Shown here in pieces: positions 1 to 7,888 of a stretch of DNA of 29,360 bases. The translations under genes and the position numbers were made by a program. The stretch is from assembly GCA_049509915.1 (NCBI GenBank), contig JBEKZL010000101.1, forward strand, positions 1-29,360, in the 5' to 3' direction. The notes beneath the pieces are model-generated. The model worked only from the letters and a program-made list of their open reading frames with translations, ran no database searches and was not told where the DNA came from. This stretch comes from JBEKYD01 sp049509915. Lineage in GTDB: Bacteria > Acidobacteriota > Terriglobia > Bryobacterales > Bryobacteraceae. Numbering within the stretch: the first letter of the stretch is position 1; each line of letters begins with the position of its first letter.

Positions 1-137
1 CCCCCTGGTCGCGCATCGCCGGTGTCGAGGACTTGGCTAGCGGGGAGAAAAACGGGACGAGGGCGTCCCGCGCGGACCAGGGGGTCCGCCCTACCAGCCG
101 CTGCGGGGTCTAGGAGCGCGACTTTCAGCCTGCTCAT
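1..137 (-). CDS. Start of an unidentified gene of the tad operon (partial, runs off the left edge)
   Basis: An open frame starts at an ATG at 135-137 and stays open to the window edge (45 codons). Its start overlaps the TadE stop as ATGA, the same coupling used by the genes before it, which argues that it is translated. It begins MSRLKVALLDP, which could be the first strand of a CpaE/TadZ-type protein, but this is a guess because so little is visible. The frame then passes through two short hairpins (53-89), so residues about 17-29 are encoded by a palindromic repeat. If the repeat has broken the native gene, the true start lies outside the window. Confidence 0.35.
   Translation of the reverse strand, partial: MSRLKVALLDPAAAGRADPLVRAGRPRPVFLPASQVLDTGDARPG
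53..89. repeat. Tandem pair of short hairpins with identical AGGG loops
   Basis: Two adjacent perfect palindromes are visible: CGGGACG/CGTCCCG (53-59 and 64-70) and GCGGACC/GGTCCGC (72-78 and 83-89). Both enclose the same loop, AGGG. They resemble the other palindromes at 2020-2041, 4351-4372, 4470-4489 and 17931-17953, whose loops are also purine- or pyrimidine-rich variants of this tetranucleotide. They probably belong to one dispersed family. Confidence 0.6.
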
Positions 138-628
138 AGCGCGCTCCCATTGAACGGCACCGTGACAGTGGGATAGATGTCGAACGTCGGCAGGGTGACA
201 TAAGGCAGGCGAATCTGCACCTGATAGCCGTTGGGGATGGCGATCTGGATGTAGTCCGGGCGCTGGGCGCCGGTCAGTCCGCAGCCGCTGGTGTCGCAAG
301 CGCCGGGGGCTCCGGTGGCGGGATCGATACAAAAGGTGTTGATCTGGAGCTGGTCGGCGGTAAGATTGGCGACAATGGGATTGCCGGTGTAACTGTCGGT
401 CAGGCCGTAAGTGAAGGCAGCTTCGGTAAGTGCGTCCGGTAAGTTACAGAAATCGACGGCCTGCTGTACGGAAAGATAGCGGACCGCGGCGAACTCGATT
501 TTCTTGATGACGTAATAGAGGTAAGTGAACTTGCCGAATTGAATGGTGCCCACGGTGAGAAGCAGGAGTATCGGCATCAACAGGGCGAATTCGACGATGG
601 CATTGCCGCGACGGCCGTGAGAGCTCAT
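134..628 (-). CDS. tadE: TadE-like pilus assembly pseudopilin
   Basis: This is a 164-residue protein of the TadE/TadG pseudopilin class, which acts at the inner membrane in assembly of the Flp pilus. The N-terminus shows the family signature: a short polar leader, then GNAIVEFALLMPILLLL (residues about 8-24), which has the conserved Glu-Phe pair at the head of a single hydrophobic segment. The rest is a periplasmic domain with four cysteines (residues about 60-120) that could form disulfides. The ATG at 628 is chosen because it overlaps the previous gene's stop as ATGA. The open frame continues further upstream, but that part is out-of-frame reading of the neighbouring gene. Its place after a TadG-like gene and CpaC supports the call. 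Confidence 0.85.
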   Translation of the reverse strand: MSSHGRRGNAIVEFALLMPILLLLTVGTIQFGKFTYLYYVIKKIEFAAVRYLSVQQAVDFCNLPDALTEAAFTYGLTDSYTGNPIVANLTADQLQINTFCIDPATGAPGACDTSGCGLTGAQRPDYIQIAIPNGYQVQIRLPYVTLPTFDIYPTVTVPFNGSAL

Positions 629-1950
629 TGGATCAGCACCACCTTTCCCGGACCGCTGGTGAGGTAAGCGGAGCAGGCCGAGGCGTAGCGGGCGTCGAAC
701 CAGCCGGTTTGCAAAGGCGCCGGGTTGCCGATATAAAGCGCCGGGAAGCGGCCGTAGGAATCGGCGGGATTGAAAAAGCCGCCGGTATTCAACAGTTCGA
801 TCAGAAACTGGCGGAAGCCGAGAATGGTGAGCGTACCGTCGATGGTTGCGACGATCGGCACGGTGACGATGCGGCGGCCGTTGCCGGCATAGGCGGAATA
901 GGGGTCGGTGGAAGCTTCCTGGTTGTCGGTATCGGGCGCGTAGGAGGCCGAAAGCGCGCCGAAATCGGTGACGTCGGCAGCGCAAGTGGATGGCGTCGAG
1001 GAGTTATCGACGCGCGAATAGAGGCCGCAAAGGGCAGCGGTGACGGCGGGTTGCACCGCGCCGCAGACGGCGGGCGCGGCGCTGGCCCAGACCTGCTCGC
1101 AATCGCCCACGTTGAAGCAGGCCAGCGGCGTGGAGGCATTGCCGGTGCAGGCGTTGACGGTGGGGTCCTGAGTGGCCTGAACGCCCGCCGCGGCGTCCGC
1201 ATACAATTGGCCGGTCTCCGAAAGCAGGGCGTTGGCGGTATCGTAGCGGTTGAGAATCTCGTAGGTGACCGTGGCGCCGGTGCCGCCGAGAGGGGGGACT
1301 ATGGGGGGCGAGGAGCAGGCGTAGGCCAGCGTATAGACGGTGGAAAAGGTCGGGTCGAAACCGAAATTGGCCGGGTCGCTGAGAGACAGAGCCTCGACAC
1401 CGAAAGGAACGATATTGCAGGCGGTGCAGAGCGGCGCGCTGACGCCGGCAACGGCCTGGGCGGCGACCGTAGTCTTGCGGGACTGGCCTCCGGGCAGCAG
1501 GCTCCAGAACAGCAGCGGAGCATCAGCGGTGATCCCGACCTGGAGGAATTGCGAGGTCGAACAGTCGGCCTGAACGCCGCTGGCGGAAGTCGCGTCGCCG
1601 GCATCGGCGAAACAGGCCGGCGGATTCACCGTGCTGTTCAGAAAGCCGCCGCTCGCCCCCAGCGCGGTCTCGCCGAAATTGTAGGTGAAGGTGGGGCCGG
1701 CGCCCACCGGCGGCGTGAGCGCGTTGACGGCGTTGGCGTAGGCGGCGCCGGTGCCATTGAGCTGGGCCGCGGCGGCCACCGCCATGGCGATGGCGGCCTG
1801 GTTCAGCTCGCCGCGAATGAGGTAGAGCTGGCCGAGATCGAGCGCGAAACCCATCATGCCGAAGAGCACCGGCACCAGAACGACCAGCAACTGCAGGGAG
1901 ACGGAGCCGCGCGCTTGTGGGGCAGACCATCGATTTTCGTGGTCTGCCAT
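625..1950 (-). CDS. TadG-like pilus assembly protein
   Basis: This 441-residue protein has an N-terminal membrane anchor (RGSVSLQLLVVLVPVLFG, residues about 14-31). It is followed by the GFALDLGQLYLIRGELNQAA region typical of TadG and related Flp-pilus proteins, in which the anchor precedes a long periplasmic domain. The periplasmic part is alanine- and threonine-rich with about a dozen cysteines. No von Willebrand MIDAS motif was recognised. The start is uncertain: the frame continues upstream to a GTG at 2070, but everything between 1950 and 2041 lies in palindromic repeat DNA. The ATG at 1950 leaves a normal short leader, though no good ribosome binding site precedes any candidate. The stop overlaps the TadE start (ATGA). 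Confidence 0.75.
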   Translation of the reverse strand: MADHENRWSAPQARGSVSLQLLVVLVPVLFGMMGFALDLGQLYLIRGELNQAAIAMAVAAAAQLNGTGAAYANAVNALTPPVGAGPTFTYNFGETALGASGGFLNSTVNPPACFADAGDATSASGVQADCSTSQFLQVGITADAPLLFWSLLPGGQSRKTTVAAQAVAGVSAPLCTACNIVPFGVEALSLSDPANFGFDPTFSTVYTLAYACSSPPIVPPLGGTGATVTYEILNRYDTANALLSETGQLYADAAAGVQATQDPTVNACTGNASTPLACFNVGDCEQVWASAAPAVCGAVQPAVTAALCGLYSRVDNSSTPSTCAADVTDFGALSASYAPDTDNQEASTDPYSAYAGNGRRIVTVPIVATIDGTLTILGFRQFLIELLNTGGFFNPADSYGRFPALYIGNPAPLQTGWFDARYASACSAYLTSGPGKVVLIQ

Positions 1951-2041
1951 CGAAAGCCATTGCAGGGCAGACCACAGAAAACGATGGTCTGCCCCACAGC
2001 GATGCGGGGACATGGAGCCGGACAGGCCAGGAGGCCGGTCC
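1916..2041. repeat. Composite palindromic repeat at the cpaC/tadG junction
   Basis: The outer arms TGTGGGGCAGACCATCG (1916-1932) and its exact complement (1982-1998) are 17 bp each. They enclose smaller copies of the same GGCAGACC/GGTCTGCC unit. A second hairpin, GGACAGGCC-AGGA-GGCCGGTCC, lies at 2020-2041 with one mismatch. The element sits across the start of the TadG-like gene, so it supplies the leader codons or the start codon of that gene. Confidence 0.75.
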
Positions 2042-2044
2042 CAC

Positions 2045-3472
2045 TTACTGCTTGGGAATCTGTTGGCCACTGGGACCTACCAGCTCGGGTTTGGTGTTGG
2101 CGTTGGGGTCGGGCGGCGCGTTTTTTTGCCCTTTCTTGGGATGCTTGGCCTGCTCCTCGACCACGGTGGGGAGGAAGCCTTCGGGCATGTCCGGCAGCTT
2201 GGCTTTCTGCTCTGGGGTGAGCGGGCGAACAAAGTGCGGGGTGACAACCACCAGCAGCTCGTCGTCGGATTTTTGCGTGCTGCGGCTCTGGAACAGCTTA
2301 CCCAGAATCGGAATGCTGCCGAGCCCGGGAACTTTCTCGATGGTCTCGATGATCTGATTGTTGATCAGGCCGGCGATGGCGAAGCTCTCGCCGTCCTTCA
2401 GAATGACCTCGGTCTCGGCGCGGCGCTGAGCCAGGGCCGGAATCGTGAACCCGTCCACCGTGACGGCGTCGGTGTAATCGAGCGAGCTGACTTCGGGCGC
2501 GACTTTCAGGTCGATGGAGCCCTGCGCCGTAACGGTGGGCGTGAAATCGAGCTTGACTCCGAACGGTTTGAACTGAACCGTGACGACCGGAGCGGTGGCG
2601 CCGCCGGTGGGCGTAGTGACGATGGTGGGGAACGGGAACGAGCCGCCGGCCAGAAAACTGGCGTCCTTGCCTTCCAGACAGATCAGGTTCGGCTCAGCCA
2701 GAATCTGCAGCAGGTTGCGCTCCTGCAGCGCCTCGATGGTGGCGCCGATGCCGAGGTCCGGACGAAAGGCAAACAGGTTCAGAAGATTGGAAAAATTGAC
2801 AGTGGAACTGCTGCCGCTGGCGGTGTTGAGCGGGCTGAACAGCGGCTGGGAGAACTGCTGGGTGGAGGTTCCGCCCAGGAACTTGGGATTGGTGCTGAAC
2901 AGGTTGAATCCGATCTGGGTGAGAGCGGTGCGGTTGACGTCGGCGATTTTTACCTGTAGCAGAATGGAACGGGGCTCTGGAGGCGGCGGCGCCTGGAGCA
3001 GATTGATGACGGTCTTGGCGCGGGTCTGGGCCAGGCTGGCGAGGCGCCTCGATTCGTCGGCTGTCTTGACGCTGCCGGTCAGCACGATGGTTTCGCCGGT
3101 TCCGGAGATGTGCACCGAATCGCCGTCGATGCCGGCCCCCTCCCGAATTCTTTTGGAGAAGGAGTCCCAATCGGTATCGTCGTGAGTTACCGTGACTTCG
3201 AAGCGGGTGGGGGAGGCGCCAGCTTCCCAAACCATGACCGTGGCCAGGCCCGGAGCCTTGGCGTTAATCATGACTTCGTGCAGGGAAACTACCACGGCGT
3301 CGGCGATCTTGGGCTCGGACACCAACACACGCTCGATATCGCGGCCGAATTCGAGCAGCTCCCCGCGGCCTTCAACCAGGACCACGTCACGGCCGCGCGT
3401 CACGTCGGCCGCGGCGGGATGGGAGGCACACATCAGCGGCAAGAGCAAAGAAAGGCTGCGGAGGCTCTTCAT
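2045..3472 (-). CDS. cpaC: Flp pilus secretin CpaC/RcpA
   Basis: This 475-residue protein should form the outer-membrane ring through which the Flp pilus exits. A signal peptide (residues 1-22, ending PAAA) leads into an N-terminal pilus-secretin domain (residues about 28-95, GRGELLEFGRDIERVLVSEP). A BON-like stretch follows, then the secretin core. Core hallmarks include an EALQERNLLQILAEPNL segment, the FLAGGSFPFP loop, the RRAETEVILKDGESFAIAGL block and the VPGLGSIPILGKLFQS block near the C-terminus. The chosen ATG at 3472 overlaps the CpaB stop as ATGA, and AGGAA lies upstream. The length is normal for CpaC. The C-terminal tail is lysine- and proline-rich and ends next to a palindromic repeat. 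Confidence 0.93.
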   Translation of the reverse strand: MKSLRSLSLLLPLMCASHPAAADVTRGRDVVLVEGRGELLEFGRDIERVLVSEPKIADAVVVSLHEVMINAKAPGLATVMVWEAGASPTRFEVTVTHDDTDWDSFSKRIREGAGIDGDSVHISGTGETIVLTGSVKTADESRRLASLAQTRAKTVINLLQAPPPPEPRSILLQVKIADVNRTALTQIGFNLFSTNPKFLGGTSTQQFSQPLFSPLNTASGSSSTVNFSNLLNLFAFRPDLGIGATIEALQERNLLQILAEPNLICLEGKDASFLAGGSFPFPTIVTTPTGGATAPVVTVQFKPFGVKLDFTPTVTAQGSIDLKVAPEVSSLDYTDAVTVDGFTIPALAQRRAETEVILKDGESFAIAGLINNQIIETIEKVPGLGSIPILGKLFQSRSTQKSDDELLVVVTPHFVRPLTPEQKAKLPDMPEGFLPTVVEEQAKHPKKGQKNAPPDPNANTKPELVGPSGQQIPKQ

Positions 3473-4335
3473 CGGACCAGTTCCTGAACGTGCTTGTCGC
3501 CGCGGTAGACATCCACCAGCACGCCCGGCTTCTCTTCCTTTTTCGGCTCCCTTTTGGCCAGTTGTTCCCACACTTTGGCGTCCGGCGCCTCGCGGGGGTT
3601 GCGGGCGCGGCGGGCTTTGGCGATGCGGTCGGCGTAGGTGGGATCGAGCGCATCGGCGGTAAGCGGCCCGTCGGAGACGGTGCGGGAGGGATCGAGGGGA
3701 TTGCGGAGAGAGAGACTGACCTTGCCTTCGTTCTTGGCCAGTTCGAGTTTTTCGGCGTCGGCGGGGGAGAGAATCAAAGTCACCACCGGGGACCTGGGAG
3801 CGCGGGGATCGGCCGGCTGCGAGGAGGGTCCCGAACGGCCGATTGAAAGCACCTCGACGTTCTGCAGGATGGTGGAGGTGGAGGCTTCTTCCATGCTGCC
3901 GGCGCGGGTGAACAGCACGTCCACGTGGGATTGCGGCATAATCAGGCCGGCGACACCGCTGGCGTCGGTGACCGGCACGGCCACGGCGCGAAATCCGTCG
4001 CGGATGGTGGAGGAGACGCCTTCTGGAGAGTACCGGGAAGAGAGCTTGGTCGAGAGCAGCGGTTCGCCGGCGTTGACCGGGTAGAGCACCACGCGGCCGA
4101 GCACATCCCTGGCGGTCCCGACCGAGCCCTTGGGCAAATCGCGGGCGGGATAGTTGACCGTACGCACGTTCAGCGCGCTAAGCTGTGTGCCCGGAGCGAG
4201 GTCCCGTACCGATACGACCACCGGCGCCTGTTTTTCGGTTCTGGGCGCGACCGTGTTGGCGTAGACGAACCACACCAGCAGGGCGGCGGAAACCCAGGCA
4301 CCGACAAAGATCAAGATTTTTTTTTGACGATCCAT
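3469..4335 (-). CDS. cpaB: Flp pilus assembly protein CpaB/RcpC
   Basis: This 288-residue periplasmic protein is anchored by one N-terminal transmembrane helix (residues about 6-25, ILIFVGAWVSAALLVWFVY). It then has an SAF-type domain (residues about 35-100, starting VVVSVRDLAPGTQLSALNV), which is the hallmark of CpaB/RcpC. CpaB works with the CpaC secretin at the outer membrane. The start at 4335 is supported by a strong GAGGAG ribosome binding site a few bases upstream; a longer frame exists but begins in repeat DNA. The gene start lies inside the 3' end of the preceding membrane-protein frame (25-base overlap), and its stop overlaps cpaC (ATGA). Confidence 0.92.
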   Translation of the reverse strand: MDRQKKILIFVGAWVSAALLVWFVYANTVAPRTEKQAPVVVSVRDLAPGTQLSALNVRTVNYPARDLPKGSVGTARDVLGRVVLYPVNAGEPLLSTKLSSRYSPEGVSSTIRDGFRAVAVPVTDASGVAGLIMPQSHVDVLFTRAGSMEEASTSTILQNVEVLSIGRSGPSSQPADPRAPRSPVVTLILSPADAEKLELAKNEGKVSLSLRNPLDPSRTVSDGPLTADALDPTYADRIAKARRARNPREAPDAKVWEQLAKREPKKEEKPGVLVDVYRGDKHVQELVR

Positions 4336-6074
4336 TCGCTCCTCACTGTGGGACAGGCCTCCTGGCCTGTCCATGGCCGCTCCCTGACGGTCGCGGCTCC
4401 GGCTCGGTCACCGCGCACCGGGTCCGAGCTGCGACCGTCAGGGAGCGGTGCTTTGAACTCGCCGCCGGTGACAGGCCGGGAGGCCTGTCCTACCAAAATC
4501 ACCGCCGTGGGATCGGAATAGACCAGCCGCCAGCCGCATTGTTCGAGCGCGGGGACGAGCGGCGAATCGGCCGGCACCAGCGCGTCGGTGAATCCCCAGG
4601 AGTCCCAATCGCGGCGCCAGCCCGGACGCGCCTGCGCCATGCGGGCGTACTCGGCCAGAAACGCCGCGCCGTAAAAGTCGCTGCGGCCGTCGAAGAATAC
4701 CTTGCGCGCGCCGGCCGAGCGCCAAATGAGATAGCCGCCGAACTTATCGGGCGCGAAAAGCCGGCCGCCAGGGCGCAGGTGCGGATACGCCGCCACTGGA
4801 AACTCGCGCGGTGAAAAGCCGGTGGCGGCGCGAATCGCGGGAGTCCGCAGCAACCCGAAACAGGCGGCGAGTACGAAGGGAACGGTAACCCATCCACTGC
4901 AGCGCCTGTCGATGGCGGCCAGGCGGGCGGAATACGTGAGGAAACCATCCAGCGCGCGACGGAGGCGCGGCGCCAGATTGCCGGCCCGGACCAGCGATTC
5001 GGTAATCGCCCCATTCGCCAGCGGCAGCACAATGAGGGCAAACAGCGGAAGCGCCCGCGCCGCGCCGAACGCCATGGCGGAGAACAGCATTGCGATTGCG
5101 AAGTGCTCCAGGCGCCGGTGGGCTAGGGCGAGCACGCCGCCGGCAATGCCGATCAGCAAGGCGGCGGCGATTTGTCCGGCGCCATCCGAATGAAAATTGA
5201 AACTCTGAAATTCGCCCACGTGGTCGAGGAGCGCGCGATCGGTGAGGTACCCAAAGACGTGGCCGTACAGCCGCCAGCCATACGGGTTGGCCAGGGGAGC
5301 GATGGCGGCAATCAGCGCCGCGATCAAATACCGGCGCGGCCGCTCCGCGTTTTCGGGGGGTAAAGCCGGATTCCAGACGATCGGGCGTAGCGCGGCGGAA
5401 AATGCGTAGATCGATGCAATCGCGGGAGCCAAAAAGAAGCTGGCATGAAGGTTGGCCCACAGCGCGCAGAGCAGGGCCATACACGCGCATCGGCGCAACC
5501 CGAACGCGGCGCCTACGGCCCGGCCGCGAGCGTCACCGGAGTGCCCCAGCCGCTCCATCCATAGCACCCAAACCACCAGGCACAGCCAGCCCAGCACGTG
5601 CGGACGGGCCAGCCAATGCAAACTGGTGGTGGTGACCGCCAGAGGCGACATCATACCGGCGATGAGAAAATTACCGCCTGTCATCCAATGCAAGTGAAAC
5701 CACAGCCAAAACCCGCCGGCGATCGCCACGGCGTACCAAAACGCAACCCCGCTCAAGCCGGCCGCGCGATCCGCCGCGCCGGCGGCGATATCCGCCAGCC
5801 ACTCCCAGGCAAACCAAGGCTGACCCGCCCGGCTGAAGGAATAAATGTCCCGCCTGGGCAGCGCGCCCGTGGCCAAAATCGCTTCCCCATAGCGAATGTG
5901 CCAACCCGCGTCGGAGTCCCGAAACAGCTTCTGGTAGCCCTCAAACAGAAAGAGGCAGTAGAACAGGGTGACGCCTGCAATCAGGAGCGCCAGGTCCGGT
6001 ACGAACAGCGCCGTGCCGCTGCGCCCGCCCGCCATGACGCGGGAAGTCGTCCGGTCCGATTCCTCCGATACCAT
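4311..6074 (-). CDS. Multi-pass membrane protein, possibly a GT-C/PMT-type glycosyltransferase
   Basis: This 587-residue protein has about ten hydrophobic segments spread over residues 25-420. After the first helix comes a periplasmic-loop-like stretch with the acidic motif DSDAGWHIRYGE (residues about 53-64) and then FAWEWLAD. Acidic residues in the first loop are characteristic of GT-C glycosyltransferases that use polyprenyl-phosphate sugars, but no family can be assigned with certainty. It lies between the Flp pilin and CpaB, so it might glycosylate pilin; that is inference from position. Residues 529-575 are encoded by palindromic repeat DNA (4351-4489), and the last dozen residues overlap the CpaB ribosome binding site and start. 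The native protein probably ended near residue 528. Confidence 0.6.
   Translation of the reverse strand: MVSEESDRTTSRVMAGGRSGTALFVPDLALLIAGVTLFYCLFLFEGYQKLFRDSDAGWHIRYGEAILATGALPRRDIYSFSRAGQPWFAWEWLADIAAGAADRAAGLSGVAFWYAVAIAGGFWLWFHLHWMTGGNFLIAGMMSPLAVTTTSLHWLARPHVLGWLCLVVWVLWMERLGHSGDARGRAVGAAFGLRRCACMALLCALWANLHASFFLAPAIASIYAFSAALRPIVWNPALPPENAERPRRYLIAALIAAIAPLANPYGWRLYGHVFGYLTDRALLDHVGEFQSFNFHSDGAGQIAAALLIGIAGGVLALAHRRLEHFAIAMLFSAMAFGAARALPLFALIVLPLANGAITESLVRAGNLAPRLRRALDGFLTYSARLAAIDRRCSGWVTVPFVLAACFGLLRTPAIRAATGFSPREFPVAAYPHLRPGGRLFAPDKFGGYLIWRSAGARKVFFDGRSDFYGAAFLAEYARMAQARPGWRRDWDSWGFTDALVPADSPLVPALEQCGWRLVYSDPTAVILVGQASRPVTGGEFKAPLPDGRSSDPVRGDRAGAATVRERPWTGQEACPTVRSEWIVKKKS
4351..4489. 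repeat. Composite palindromic repeat encoding the C-terminus of the membrane protein
   Basis: Three stems are visible. GGACAGGCC-TCCT-GGCCTGTCC lies at 4351-4372. An 18-bp perfect inverted repeat, CCGCTCCCTGACGGTCGC (4377-4394) with its complement at 4431-4448, encloses a further imperfect stem. GACAGGCC-GGGA-GGCCTGTC lies at 4470-4489. The first and last hairpins share arms with the one at 2020-2041, so these are members of one repeat family. Confidence 0.8.
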
Positions 6075-6101
6075 TACCGGCCGCTCCTGGAAGGTCCGCG
6101 G

Positions 6102-6284
6102 CTATTGAGTGGTTCCGATGCTGGCCAGGTCGCCCGTCATGCTCTGATATAAGCTGACAATGCCCTGGGAAAGCTGGTTGACGGTGGTGATCAGCGCCAG
6201 CCCGATCGCGGCCACAATCAGAGCGTATTCCACCAGGTCCTGGCCTTGCTCGTCTCCGATGAATCGTAAGATAGTTTCCTTCAT
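6102..6284 (-). CDS. flp: Flp/Fap-type pilin
   Basis: This 60-residue protein is the major pilin subunit of the tad-type pilus. It has the Flp leader and cleavage motif: Gly14 followed by QDLVEY, giving Glu at +5 and Tyr at +6 of the mature protein. A hydrophobic helix (residues about 21-35, ALIVAAIGLALITTV) follows, then a short polar C-terminus. Cleavage after Gly14 by a TadV-type prepilin peptidase would leave 46 residues, as in known Flp pilins; no such peptidase gene is in the window. AAAGGG lies just upstream of the ATG at 6284. It is the only pilin copy seen here. Confidence 0.95.
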   Translation of the reverse strand: MKETILRFIGDEQGQDLVEYALIVAAIGLALITTVNQLSQGIVSLYQSMTGDLASIGTTQ

Positions 6285-6338
6285 GATCCCTTTCTTAGTC
6301 GGCGCGATTTCCTCTGTCGGAAATTCGAGGCTCTACCC

Positions 6339-7280
6339 TTAGTGCGTATCCTCTAAAGGACCCACCCAAAGCTTGACGAATCCGTTTCGCAAGCGTCCCC
6401 AGAATGTGTCCTGCGGCTTGGAGGGAACCGTAGCGGGATTGCCATCCAGACGAGACACCAGTTCCAGGTTCTTGAGCGCGGCCGGATGAGCGGCATTGTA
6501 ACCCAAGGCTACAGCTAATTCCTTGCGAGCCTCGGCGTAGTTCCCTTTTTCGATCAGCACGGCGGCCAAATTGGAATGGGCGGACGGATTCAGTTTCACC
6601 GCCATGCGGAATTCCTGGGTGGCTTCGGCTTCGCGCTTCTGCATCAACAAGTTGAAGCCGAGATTGTTGTGCAGCGCGTCGTCGGCCGGAGCCAATTCCA
6701 GGGCCTTGCGATGAGCCGGCTCGCCCAGGACGTATTCGTGGCGCTCGTCGCGCAGGATGCCCAGCCAGGAAGAATATTCCGGCGCCGTCTGCGGGTGGAC
6801 CTTGAGAAAGCCCTCCAGGCCGGCAACGGCCTCGGCCGATTGATTCAACTCGTGCAGATACCGCACCAGAGCCAGCTCGACGGCCCCGGAATCCGGGAAG
6901 CGCGCCGCGGCGAGACGCACGATTTCGAGGGCCACGTCGGCATAGCCGCGGGTGGCGTAGGCCCGGGCCAGATCGAGACGAGCCGCCACGTTATCCGGCT
7001 CGGCCGCGACCTGCTCGCGGAGTCCGCGCAGCTCCAGATCGCCATCGCCGGCGTCGCGCGCGTTGCGGATTTGCCGTTCGAAAACGGTTTGGCGCGCTGT
7101 GGCAGGTACGGCGGGAGTTTGAGAAACCACGCGCCGGGTGGCGCACGACGATGCGGCCAATGCCAGCAACACGATCCAAATGGGATAGGCCATCGCATGC
7201 TGCGATCCGCCGGAACTCGCGGTCTGCCACGCCTCTGACGGACGACAGACACCGATCGCCCGTCCCACCCTCCGGGTCAT
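6339..7280 (-). CDS. TadD-like TPR lipoprotein
   Basis: This protein of up to 313 residues contains several tetratricopeptide repeats (residues about 70-270), including NVAARLDLARAYATRGYADVA and HNNLGFNLLMQKREAEATQEF-type helices. In tad loci, TadD is a TPR lipoprotein proposed to help the secretin. A lipoprotein signal begins at an internal Met (position 7193) and ends LAASSC, a slightly unusual lipobox. Translation could start at 7193, or at 7280 where ATG overlaps the preceding stop as ATGA with GGTGGA upstream. If 7280 is used, the signal peptide would carry 29 extra residues, so 7193 is a real alternative. Confidence 0.75.
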   Translation of the reverse strand: MTRRVGRAIGVCRPSEAWQTASSGGSQHAMAYPIWIVLLALAASSCATRRVVSQTPAVPATARQTVFERQIRNARDAGDGDLELRGLREQVAAEPDNVAARLDLARAYATRGYADVALEIVRLAAARFPDSGAVELALVRYLHELNQSAEAVAGLEGFLKVHPQTAPEYSSWLGILRDERHEYVLGEPAHRKALELAPADDALHNNLGFNLLMQKREAEATQEFRMAVKLNPSAHSNLAAVLIEKGNYAEARKELAVALGYNAAHPAALKNLELVSRLDGNPATVPSKPQDTFWGRLRNGFVKLWVGPLEDTH

Positions 7281-7624
7281 GGCAGTTTTTCCACCGTCAA
7301 TTGGTCGCCGGGCTCGGTTCGCGTGGCAATCGCGGTCCCCCCGGGAAGTTCCAGGACCGAATGGGCCGTCAGGCAGCCCGAAATACGCCATGCTGGAACC
7401 GCGTGCCGGACTTTTCGCACCCTTTTGCGGCGATCGAGATAGACCAGGTCGATGGCAAACTTCATAAAAAACGTGTGTACTGATTGGCAGGGCAGGATCC
7501 ACAGGCCTTGTCCCTGCTCCAATCCACGGTGCTTGAGGAGCCCGGTCCGGCGCGAAGCGCTGCTGTCAGCCACACCGATCAAGTCGCCGAGAACCGTGTT
7601 TCTGGTCTCATTCCGCACTCTCAC
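7277..7624 (-). CDS. DUF192 family protein
   Basis: This protein of about 115 residues has the DUF192 (COG1430) pattern. RRTGLLKHRGLEQGQGLWI occupies residues about 26-44, HTFFMKFAIDLVYLD residues about 50-64, and a C-terminal VLELPGGTA stretch precedes the end. These match the conserved blocks around the 'GLM..L..G.GMLF' and 'FWMKNT...LDI.Fid' positions. The family is usually secreted or periplasmic and has no settled biochemical role. No signal peptide is visible. The start is weakly defined: GTG at 7624 or TTG at 7630 follow CGGGA, while a longer frame begins at an ATG at 7681. It is the first gene of the minus-strand tad cluster, overlapping the next as ATGA. Confidence 0.72.
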   Translation of the reverse strand: MRVRNETRNTVLGDLIGVADSSASRRTGLLKHRGLEQGQGLWILPCQSVHTFFMKFAIDLVYLDRRKRVRKVRHAVPAWRISGCLTAHSVLELPGGTAIATRTEPGDQLTVEKLP

Positions 7625-7888
7625 TGTCAATTCCCGTTGAATATAACACAGCCGGCCGAGATAGTGGGACGGCAAGCGCACCGCCGCGGTTTACAAGCCC
7701 GGTCACAAAACTTCCGAAAATAATCGAAGCGCGTAACTACCCGATAGTACCTATACTTAGCAGCCAGGGCGGGCCGCGGAGCGGGATTTGCCGCCAGGGG
7801 CGGTAGTTAGACTGAAGGCGGCTGGCAGGTTCCGGCCCTCAACCATGGCCGTTCGCGCCATGGGTTTCTTTCTGTTCGCGGAGGTTTC
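7625..7888. promoter_or_regulatory. Divergent intergenic region between the tad cluster and a secreted-protein gene
   Basis: Two diverging genes start from this stretch, so it should hold a promoter for each. On the plus strand a TATACT hexamer (7752-7757) is a fair -10 box, but no convincing -35 box lies at the right distance. On the minus strand a TATATT-like box lies just before the DUF192 start. A strong GGAGG ribosome binding site precedes the plus-strand ATG at 7889. No other structure was recognised. Confidence 0.3.

Noticed and set aside
628..2220. Long plus-strand open frame (530 codons) opposite the TadG-like gene.
   Set aside because: The translation is glycine- and arginine-rich with no domain; it is an antisense shadow of a GC-rich gene with clear tad features on the other strand.
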